A stretch of 5,627 nucleotides of DNA from positions 1-5,627 of the forward strand of contig CAZSMJ010000133.1 in the NCBI GenBank assembly GCA_964608055.1. Reading direction: 5' to 3'. A program made the position numbers and the translations under genes. The DNA comes from JALYNX01 sp964608055. Its GTDB lineage: Bacteria; Actinomycetota; Acidimicrobiia; Spongiisociales; ZC4RG35. Shown here piece after piece: positions 1-4,434 of this stretch (its first letter is position 1; each line of letters begins with the position of its first letter). The notes under the pieces were generated by a model. That model worked only from the letters and a program-made list of their open reading frames with translations. It had not been told where the DNA came from and made no database searches.

Positions 1-48
1 CTGATTGCGATCGTGGCGGTGGTGACATGGGCGATCTTCTCGGGGTGA
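1..48 (+). CDS. C-terminal tail of an unidentified hydrophobic protein (gene enters from the left edge)
   Basis: Frame 1 reads LIAIVAVVTWAIFSG followed by TGA at 46-48. The 15 visible residues are almost all hydrophobic with no charge, as expected for a terminal membrane helix. The TGA overlaps a GTG (45-47) that is the best start of the next gene, so the two are probably translationally coupled in one + strand operon. The family cannot be named from 15 residues. The alternative is that this is chance reading of sequence upstream of the next gene, but a helix-like peptide ending exactly in a GTGA junction makes a real gene end more likely. Confidence 0.55.
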   Translation: MIAIVAVVTWAIFSG

Positions 49-245
49 CAGTCACTCCGGTCCAGCCGTACGCCGCCCGCAAGGACTACATCTGCCCGGG
101 ATGCCAGAAGACCATTCCGCCCGGCACATTTCATCTCGTTGTGGTCCCCGACGACGAGCCGGACCTGCGCCGGCACTGGCACCACGGCTGCTGGCACAAG
201 GAGTTGAGGCGAAGGCTTGGCGTCGCTCAGGCGTCGCGTCGCTGA
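45..245 (+). CDS. Small CPGC...HWH..CW zinc-finger-like conserved actinobacterial protein
   Basis: A 66-residue protein if the GTG at 45 is the start. An ATG at 27 in the same frame would add six residues, but the GTG overlaps the TGA of the preceding gene and the family-like sequence begins right after it (VTPVQPYAARKDYICPGC). Counting from the ATG at 27, it has C23-P-G-C26, a PPGT-H36 turn, then H50-W-H52-H-G-C55-W. C23, C26, H52 and C55 form a plausible C-x2-C/H-x2-C zinc site, which is inference. From memory, similar short proteins with an R(R)HWHT.CW motif are common in Streptomyces and relatives, where they are often labelled 'ATP/GTP-binding protein' without good reason; no P-loop is visible here. 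The C-terminus is basic (KELRRRL, QASRR), compatible with nucleic-acid or ribosome contact. The last 19 bp overlap the end of the convergent permease gene. Molecular function is unknown. Confidence 0.75.
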   Translation: MTVTPVQPYAARKDYICPGCQKTIPPGTFHLVVVPDDEPDLRRHWHHGCWHKELRRRLGVAQASRR

Positions 246-991
246 AGACCCCACCAGGTGAGGCCGAGACCGAGCAGGGTCCATCCCAGAATGATCGCTA
301 TGGCGTGGATTTGGCTCAGGTCTCCTCCGGGCACGAAAGGCCCAAATGCGCCGCCGATATCGACATCGAACAGGCCATTGGTCGCCGCTGAGAGGGAGAC
401 ATTCTGATAGGGAGCCCAGATGGCCAGGAGGCCCTCGGCGAAACTGAAGGCGATGACCGCTCCGATCGCGGGCCCCACCGACCTCAACATGGCGATGGCG
501 CCCAACCCAAGAGCCACCCACGCCACCTCGATCAGCCCCACCTTCCAGGCGACGTCCAGCCATTCGGTGATCGAAGGCCCTCCCTCACCGGGCGATGCGA
601 TGGCGACGACCGCGGCCCAGCCGGCGGTCCCCAGCAACATCGCGAACCACGACGCGGCGCCGACTACGAGGAGGCGCGCCCCGATGTGGGCGGGCTTGCT
701 CGGGTTGCGAGTGAGCGAGGTGGCCCAAACCGTCGAGCTCAGGTCGGCGCCGATCAACACCACGGCCAGGATCAGAGGGAACCAGGTTTGGCCGGCGACC
801 TGTTGAGCTCCGACCAGGTAAGCGTCCGGCTTGGTTAGGACGGGGACGTCTTGGGCCAGCTCAGGAGCGATCTGGCCGAAAATCAGCAGGAAGAAAGCGG
901 TCAGGGCGACGAGGAACCCAAGGATGAGAACCATGACCGGATAGAGCTTGCGCCGGCTGAGCTTCAGGTATTCGGCGTGTACGAGGCTCAC
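227..991 (-). CDS. ABC-2 type exporter, membrane (permease) subunit
   Basis: A 254-residue integral membrane protein and partner of the ATPase encoded just upstream. It starts at GTG (991-989), which overlaps the ATPase stop as GTGA, so translation is probably coupled; no strong Shine-Dalgarno is seen. Its topology matches ABC-2 permeases of the DrrB/BcrB/NatB kind: a short cytoplasmic N-terminus (AEYLKLSRRKLYP, typical of these families), then about six hydrophobic segments near residues 18-39, 67-89, 105-131, 149-169, 172-193 and 228-249, and a short basic tail (GLQRRDA). Residues 40-66 and 195-227 are the longer non-membrane loops. The length is normal for one half of a homodimeric channel. 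The substrate cannot be read from the sequence; drugs, peptides or lipids are typical for the class. The 3' end overlaps the convergent + strand gene by 19 bp, and no hairpin terminator is seen after it. Confidence 0.85.
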   Translation of the reverse strand: MSLVHAEYLKLSRRKLYPVMVLILGFLVALTAFFLLIFGQIAPELAQDVPVLTKPDAYLVGAQQVAGQTWFPLILAVVLIGADLSSTVWATSLTRNPSKPAHIGARLLVVGAASWFAMLLGTAGWAAVVAIASPGEGGPSITEWLDVAWKVGLIEVAWVALGLGAIAMLRSVGPAIGAVIAFSFAEGLLAIWAPYQNVSLSAATNGLFDVDIGGAFGPFVPGGDLSQIHAIAIILGWTLLGLGLTWWGLQRRDA

Positions 992-1890
992 GGCGTCGTC
1001 TCGGTTGTCATTCCCAGGAAAACTGATTCGAGGGAGCTTCGGGCCGACATCACCTCGCGCGGATAGATGGCGGACCGGGCCAGCACCTCGACAATCCGGC
1101 TGCCGTCCCCCTCATGCACGGTCAGGGCATTCGCCTCGACGGTGGTTTCGATCCCGGCCGCGGTGAGGGCGGCAACCGCTGCCGCCGGATCGGCCACCAC
1201 CACCCGAGTGCCGCCGGCACCACCCAGCAGCTCTTCGAGGTAGCCCTGAGCCACGAGACGACCATGGTTGACGACGACGACATAGTCGGCGAGCGCTTCG
1301 ATGTCGGCGAGATCGTGACTCGACACCACCACGGTGCGACCTTCGTCGGCAATTTGCCGGAGACGCTCTCGGAAACCTCGCTGCCCAGCCGGGTCCAGCC
1401 CGTCGAGCGGCTCGTCGAGCAGGAGCAACTCCGGTTCACCGAGGAGAGCGGCGGCCAGGGCCAGGCGCTGACGCATCCCTTTCGAATATTCCTCGACCCG
1501 GCGTTTGGCATCGTGGGTGAGCTCGACGAAGTCCAGCATCTCGTCGATGCGCTCGTGGCCGAAACCAAGGGTGTCCGCTGCGACCTGGAGGTTGACCCGG
1601 CCTCCAAGGGCTCGGATCAGTCCCGGCTCCTCGATGATGGCGCCGACCTGCCTGGTCACGACCTTCAGATCCCTAGGCACCTCATGTCCGAGCACCTCGA
1701 TGTGCCCGGCGTTGGGCCGGGTCAGGCCGAGTAGGGAGCGAAATGTGGTGGTCTTGCCGGCACCGTTGGGCCCGAGGAATCCGGTGATGGCACCAGATGG
1801 GATGCTGAAGTCGAGGCCGTCGAGAGCCTTGGTCTTCTTGTAGTGCTTGATCAGCCCTTCGACTGTTATCGCCACAGATGAGCTGACCAT
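988..1890 (-). CDS. ABC exporter ATPase, DrrA/BcrA-like, with an E-loop
   Basis: A 300-residue nucleotide-binding subunit that powers the permease encoded immediately downstream. Visible motifs in order are Walker A GPNGAGKT (40-47), the Q-loop region VGAIIEEPGL (82-91) with Glu87 where Gln is canonical, signature YSKGMRQR (135-142, an SKGM form of LSGGQ), Walker B ELLLLDEP (154-161) with catalytic Glu160, D-loop GLDP (164-167) and switch His192 in VVVSSHDL. All catalytic elements look intact. Residues from about 215 to 300 form the C-terminal extension usual in DrrA/CcmA-type ATPases. The ATG at 1890 is taken as the start. It has no Shine-Dalgarno, but a TTGACA/TAGTTT promoter ends 7 nt before it, suggesting a leaderless transcript. 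Glu in the Q-loop is known from BcrA- and LanF-type resistance ATPases, so self-protection or peptide/antibiotic export is a reasonable but unproven guess. Confidence 0.93.
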   Translation of the reverse strand: MVSSSVAITVEGLIKHYKKTKALDGLDFSIPSGAITGFLGPNGAGKTTTFRSLLGLTRPNAGHIEVLGHEVPRDLKVVTRQVGAIIEEPGLIRALGGRVNLQVAADTLGFGHERIDEMLDFVELTHDAKRRVEEYSKGMRQRLALAAALLGEPELLLLDEPLDGLDPAGQRGFRERLRQIADEGRTVVVSSHDLADIEALADYVVVVNHGRLVAQGYLEELLGGAGGTRVVVADPAAAVAALTAAGIETTVEANALTVHEGDGSRIVEVLARSAIYPREVMSARSSLESVFLGMTTETTP

Positions 1891-1897
1891 GGTCGAG

Positions 1898-1927
1898 AAA
1901 CTAGGGAGATCGGAAATCGGGTGTCAA
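1898..1927 (-). promoter_or_regulatory. Promoter for the ABC exporter, probably leaderless
   Basis: On the - strand a perfect TTGACA (-35) lies at 1927-1922, followed by an 18-nt spacer and TAGTTT (-10, fits the actinobacterial TAnnnT) at 1903-1898. The ATG of the ATPase begins 7 nt further, at the expected transcription start. The -35 hexamer overlaps the TGA stop of the yraN-like gene. Absence of a Shine-Dalgarno in the 33-nt gap agrees with leaderless initiation, which is common in Actinomycetota. The -10 matches the E. coli consensus at only three positions. Confidence 0.55.
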
Positions 1928-2247
1928 ACCCCGCCGGGCACCCAGTGGAAAACGACGGCATCGGATCCGAGCCTCACGCCGACAAAGTCGACACGTTTGG
2001 CGCCGGCTTGGCGGGCGAGACGGTGCACCCTCCGCCTCTTGGCCGGATCGACCGCGTCAATCGGCTCTCCCTCACCGGTGATGGTTCGCACCTCGATCGC
2101 CACCTTCTCCCCGCGATCGAGGGCAAGGATGTCGATCTCCCCGCGGTCGACTCGGATGTTCTCGGCAACCACACGAAGACCATGGTCATCGAGGAACCAA
2201 CGAGCGAGACGTTCTCCCAACTGGCCGACGGCCTGGGTATCGCTCAG
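1924..2247 (-). CDS. YraN / UPF0102 family nuclease-like protein, apparent CTG start
   Basis: A 107-residue protein if it starts at CTG (2247-2245); the first conventional start is a TTG at 2220, which would remove nine residues. The CTG choice gives MSDTQAVGQLGERLARWFL, matching the family's N-terminal G-x2-GE-x2-A pattern, overlaps the upstream TGA as CTGA, and has AAGAG 8 nt upstream. The core is GEID (36-39) followed by IEVRT (51-55), the restriction-endonuclease-like E...D...ExK fold signature with Arg54 in the Lys position, a variant also seen in some proteobacterial homologues. The family resembles Holliday-junction resolvases, but its biochemical role is not settled. Its position after DUF2469 agrees with actinobacterial synteny. 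In many genomes a comM/dprA pair follows yraN; here an ABC exporter does. Confidence 0.85.
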   Translation of the reverse strand: MSDTQAVGQLGERLARWFLDDHGLRVVAENIRVDRGEIDILALDRGEKVAIEVRTITGEGEPIDAVDPAKRRRVHRLARQAGAKRVDFVGVRLGSDAVVFHWVPGGV

Positions 2248-2540
2248 ATTGACAGCTCTTGCTGTTCCAGCTCCTCGACATTCACGTCGCGGAAGGTGAG
2301 GACCTTGACGTGTTGCAGGAAGCGTGCCGGACGGAACATGTCCCAGACCCAGGCGTCACGCATCTCGACCTCGAAGAAGATCGACCCGTTGGCTTCCCGC
2401 ACCTGGAGATCCACTTCGTTGGCCAGGTAGAAACGACGCTCGGTCTCCACGACGTAGCGAAACATCGGGAGAACGTCGTGGTACTCCTTGTAGATCTTGA
2501 GCTCTACCTCGGACTCGTAGCGCTCCAGGTCCTCTTCCAT
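2244..2540 (-). CDS. DUF2469 family conserved actinobacterial protein
   Basis: A 98-residue acidic soluble protein of unknown function. It is recognised by the highly conserved blocks YVVETERRFYLANEVDLQV (29-47), EVEMRDAWVWDMFRPARF (57-74) and VLTFRDVNVEEL (80-91). Homologues are close to universal in Actinomycetota and sit in the rplS-lepB-rnhB-yraN neighbourhood (in Mycobacterium tuberculosis, next to rnhB). The ATG at 2540 is preceded by AGAGGAG, a strong though rather close Shine-Dalgarno. The stop overlaps the presumed CTG start of the yraN-like gene by 4 nt. The 74-nt gap upstream contains two abutting hairpins, and rnhB, its usual upstream neighbour, is missing. There is no signal peptide, membrane segment or catalytic motif that I can recognise. 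Confidence 0.93.
   Translation of the reverse strand: MEEDLERYESEVELKIYKEYHDVLPMFRYVVETERRFYLANEVDLQVREANGSIFFEVEMRDAWVWDMFRPARFLQHVKVLTFRDVNVEELEQQELSI
2256..2260 (-). promoter_or_regulatory. Shine-Dalgarno that supports the CTG start of the yraN-like gene
   Basis: AAGAG lies inside the DUF2469 coding sequence, 8 nt before the CTG at 2247. The alternative TTG at 2220 has no comparable purine tract at a useful distance; the nearest is CAGG about 12 nt upstream. The spacing is the same as for the lepB start at 3253. Confidence 0.45.
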
Positions 2541-2558
2541 GCACTCCTCTTCACACGC

Positions 2559-2606
2559 TCGTGGCGATCATATGACGCCACGAATCCCTAAACAGCCACT
2601 AGGGAT
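2559..2606. repeat. Two abutting perfect hairpins between lepB and DUF2469
   Basis: Two inverted repeats lie end to end with no gap. One has 8-bp arms at 2559-2566 and 2576-2583 (TCGTGGCG/CGCCACGA). The other has 7-bp arms at 2584-2590 and 2600-2606 (ATCCCTA/TAGGGAT). Both have 9-nt loops. No T-tract follows on the - strand, so these are not classic intrinsic terminators for the lepB message; they could be a processing, stability or attenuation element. On the + strand, GGGGTTTTT follows the second hairpin, but no + strand gene ends here. The loop of the first hairpin reads TATGAT on the - strand, a possible -10 for DUF2469. Confidence 0.7.
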
Positions 2607-2614
2607 GGGGTTTT

Positions 2615-3253
2615 TCAGAAACCTCCAAAATGGGAAAGGGGCCAGATGGTCACGAAGGCCTGCCCGATCAGATCATCGAGGGGGACCGGCCCAAAACGCC
2701 GGCTGTCGAAGGAGGCATTCCGGTTGTCCCCCATGACGAACACCTCGTCCTCGGCCACGACGAAAGGCCCCTCGTCCGGCATCTCGACATCATCGAGATA
2801 TGGCTCCACCAATGGGGTGCCATTGATCACGATTTGATTGCCGCGAACCTCGACGCTCTCGCCGGGAAGGCCGATGACCCTCTTGATCAGGTCGTCCCTG
2901 CCCCGGGTTCGCACCCCGACCGCCTCCAGCACCGACCGGATCACCGCCTCGGGGACAGACTCCTCGATCTCGGTCTCCCTCGGGTCGCGAAAAACGACGA
3001 TATCGCCGCGCTGGGGCTCGCCCCATTTGTAGGCGAGCTTGTTGACCATCACACGATCGTTGACCTCGATCGTTGGCAGCATCGACTCGGAAGGGATCCA
3101 GAACGGCTGGATCAAGAATGTCTTGATGATGACGGCAATGGCCAGAGCGGTGAGCAGGAGCCCCGGCAACTCCGCGAGGAATGATCGTCTCTTCTCCGGG
3201 GCAGGGCTCTCCTCAGCGGAGCCCTCGACCTGATTCGGCGTGGGCAGACTCAG
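2615..3253 (-). CDS. lepB: Type I signal peptidase, apparent CTG start
   Basis: A membrane-anchored serine protease that cleaves signal peptides from exported proteins on the outer face of the membrane. With a CTG start at 3253 it has 212 residues: an acidic then basic cytoplasmic stretch ending EKRRSFLAELP, one transmembrane segment (about 31-47), box B IPSESM with nucleophile Ser57, RGDIVVF (82-88), box D LIKRVIGLPGE with general base Lys124, and box E GDNRNASFDSR (175-185). The Ser/Lys dyad is intact. The first conventional start, a TTG at 3169, would begin two residues before the membrane helix and discard RRSFLAEL, which is family-typical (actinobacterial enzymes commonly read SFxxELP here). 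No ATG, GTG or TTG lies between 3169 and 3253 in frame. The CTG overlaps the rplS stop (CTGA) and follows AAGGAG by 8 nt. The enzyme itself is certain; the start is inferred. Confidence 0.93.
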   Translation of the reverse strand: MSLPTPNQVEGSAEESPAPEKRRSFLAELPGLLLTALAIAVIIKTFLIQPFWIPSESMLPTIEVNDRVMVNKLAYKWGEPQRGDIVVFRDPRETEIEESVPEAVIRSVLEAVGVRTRGRDDLIKRVIGLPGESVEVRGNQIVINGTPLVEPYLDDVEMPDEGPFVVAEDEVFVMGDNRNASFDSRRFGPVPLDDLIGQAFVTIWPLSHFGGF

Positions 3254-3594
3254 TCGCGCAGCTCCTTGATCCGGGCAGACTTGCCAACCCGGTCACGGAG
3301 GTAGTACAGCTTGGACCGGCGGACGTCTCCCCGACGCAGGACCTCGATCTTGCCGATGATCGGCGCATGAACGGGGAATACCCGCTCGACGCCGATACCG
3401 AAGCTGATCTTGCGGACAGTGAAGGAAGCCCGCGCCCCGCTCCGGTTGCGGGCGATCACCACGCCTTCGAACACCTGGATGCGCTCGCGGCCGGCCTCCA
3501 TGACCCGGACGTGGACCTTGACCGTGTCACCGGGCCTGAATTCGGGGATGTCGTCGCGGACGTGCGCGCTTTCGACGAGGTGAAGATCGTTCAT
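3250..3594 (-). CDS. rplS: Large-subunit ribosomal protein L19 (bL19)
   Basis: A 114-residue structural protein of the 50S subunit, located at the interface with the 30S subunit. It has the normal family length and is recognisable along its whole length: FRPGDTVKVHVRV (about 19-31), RIQVFEGVVIARNRSG (38-53), FTVRKISFGIGVERVFP (58-74), RRGDVRRSKLYYLRDRVGKSARIKE (87-111). The ATG at 3594 has AGGAG 7 nt upstream. The open frame continues further upstream, but that part is a shadow of trmD. It follows trmD by 61 nt, the universal trmD-rplS order, and probably has its own promoter in that gap. The end of the gene carries the Shine-Dalgarno of lepB and overlaps its presumed CTG start. Confidence 0.97.
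   Translation of the reverse strand: MNDLHLVESAHVRDDIPEFRPGDTVKVHVRVMEAGRERIQVFEGVVIARNRSGARASFTVRKISFGIGVERVFPVHAPIIGKIEVLRRGDVRRSKLYYLRDRVGKSARIKELRD
3262..3267 (-). promoter_or_regulatory. Shine-Dalgarno AAGGAG that decides the CTG start of lepB
   Basis: AAGGAG within the last codons of rplS is separated by exactly 8 nt from the CTG at 3253-3251, ideal spacing for initiation there. The TTG at 3169 has no comparable site. Confidence 0.6.
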
Positions 3595-3612
3595 TGGAGA
3601 ACTCCTAAGAGC

Positions 3613-3642
3613 GGTCGGAAAAGGGTCTGATAGTCCCGACCC
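3613..3642 (-). promoter_or_regulatory. Two mutually exclusive hairpins in the rplS leader
   Basis: On the - strand, GGGTC (3642-3638) can pair with GACCC (3627-3623), followed directly by TTTT, like a small intrinsic terminator. Alternatively GGTCGG (3641-3636) can pair with CCGACC (3618-3613). The two share their left arm and cannot coexist. This resembles an attenuator, but the stems are only 5 and 6 bp, so chance in GC-rich DNA is possible. Confidence 0.35.
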
Positions 3643-3649
3643 GCCCGAA

Positions 3650-3658
3650 ATTGTATCA
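3650..3658 (-). promoter_or_regulatory. Extended -10 promoter for rplS, overlapping the trmD stop
   Basis: The - strand reads TGATACAAT: a TGn extension (the trmD stop codon itself) directly followed by TACAAT, one mismatch from consensus. The -35 is weak (TGGCGA at a 16-nt spacing), which is tolerated with an extended -10. The predicted start is near 3643, giving a leader of roughly 48 nt. This would let L19 be made in excess of TrmD. Confidence 0.5.
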
Positions 3659-4339
3659 GGTCTCCGAATTGTCGCCATCCGCCAGGAGGTCGGGCCGGCG
3701 GGTCCGGGTCCTCTCCAAACGCTGCTCCGCTCGCCACTTCTCGACGCGGCCGTGGTCCCCGGACAGGAGGACTTCCGGGACCGCCCACCCACTGAACTCC
3801 GCGGGGCGGGTATACACCGGCTCCTCGAGTAGGCCGTGGCGAAACGACTCCGTTTCGGTCGAGTCAGGGTTGCCCACCACCCCGGGGAGAAGGCGGGCGA
3901 TTCCTTCGATGGCGGCAGCCGCACCCACCTCTCCCCCGGCAAGGACGAAGTCCCCCAAGGAGACTTCCTCGTCGATGAGGTTGTCGGCAACCCGTTGGTC
4001 GACACCCTCGTAACGGCCGCAGACGAAGGTGACCTCTTCCCTGGACGCCCACTCGTCCAGGGTGGCCTGGGTCATCGGATCCCCGGCCGGGGTGAACAGA
4101 ACCCGATGGGTTCCGGCTAGAGGCTCCAGGGCGACTGCCAACGGTTCGATCATCATCACCATCCCGGCGCCACCCCCGAACGGGGCATCGTCCACTTGAC
4201 GGTGCTTGCCCAAGCCGTGCTCCCTGAGGTCGACCAGGTTCACCTCGAGGGCCCCGGACTCGATCGCCCTGGCCACGATGCTCACCTGGAGCGGGCTTTC
4301 GAAATACCCGGGGAAGATGGTGACGACGTTGATCCGCAC
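3656..4339 (-). CDS. trmD: tRNA (guanine-N1-)-methyltransferase, m1G37
   Basis: A 227-residue SPOUT-class enzyme that methylates G37 next to the anticodon using S-adenosylmethionine, preventing frameshifts. It begins at GTG (4339), giving MRINVVTIFPGYF, the usual family N-terminus. The open frame runs much further upstream, but that part is out-of-frame thiolase DNA. Motifs: DLREHGLGKHRQVDDAPFGG (37-56) and GAGMVMMIEP (57-66), TPAGD (83-87), CGRYEGVDQR (107-116), LGDFVLAGGE (128-137) with the conserved Asp130, and RLLPGVVGN (149-157). The knot and active site look complete, and the length is at the short end of the normal range. No Shine-Dalgarno precedes the GTG; TACCCT 8 nt upstream could be a -10 for a leaderless message, weakly supported. 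Upstream lies a thiolase rather than rimM, the usual neighbour. Confidence 0.97.
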   Translation of the reverse strand: MRINVVTIFPGYFESPLQVSIVARAIESGALEVNLVDLREHGLGKHRQVDDAPFGGGAGMVMMIEPLAVALEPLAGTHRVLFTPAGDPMTQATLDEWASREEVTFVCGRYEGVDQRVADNLIDEEVSLGDFVLAGGEVGAAAAIEGIARLLPGVVGNPDSTETESFRHGLLEEPVYTRPAEFSGWAVPEVLLSGDHGRVEKWRAEQRLERTRTRRPDLLADGDNSET

Positions 4340-4371
4340 GATCAGGAAGGGTAGGGGGTGAAACGCCTTCG

Positions 4372-4418
4372 TAATTGGGACCCACAGGGCCGTATATGAC
4401 CCCTGTACGTCCCAATTA
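4372..4418. repeat. 47-bp nested inverted repeat between the thiolase gene and trmD
   Basis: The outer arms are a perfect 10-bp pair, TAATTGGGAC at 4372-4381 and GTCCCAATTA at 4409-4418. Inside are 2-nt mismatches on each side, then a perfect 6-bp pair ACAGGG (4384-4389) and CCCTGT (4401-4406), closing an 11-nt loop (4390-4400). No T-tract follows on either strand, so it is not a standard intrinsic terminator. It could be a REP-like dispersed palindrome, an mRNA stability or processing element between the two genes, or an operator. The arm ends are AT-rich in an otherwise GC-rich region. Confidence 0.8.
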
Positions 4419-4434
4419 GCGGGGGGCCCCGGCT

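Noticed and set aside
1114..1734. A 206-codon open frame on the + strand
   Set aside because: It lies wholly antisense to the ABC ATPase, whose motifs are intact; high GC content produces such shadows.
2584..2615. Intrinsic terminator on the + strand (7-bp stem then GGGGTTTTT)
   Set aside because: The T-tract is offset by four G from the stem, and no + strand gene ends upstream. It is better described as part of the tandem hairpins.
2630..3184. A 184-codon + strand frame opposite lepB
   Set aside because: It is the exact mirror of the LepB frame, with no recognisable motifs and His/Asp-rich antisense composition.
3595..4005. In-frame extension of rplS upstream of the ATG at 3594
   Set aside because: It is a frame-shifted reading of the trmD 3' part. 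The ATG at 3594 has a clear AGGAG and L19 has its usual length from there.
4423..4430. GGGGCCCC palindrome after the thiolase stop
   Set aside because: A perfect palindrome without a loop, 8 bp in GC-rich DNA, is unremarkable and cannot form a stable hairpin by itself.
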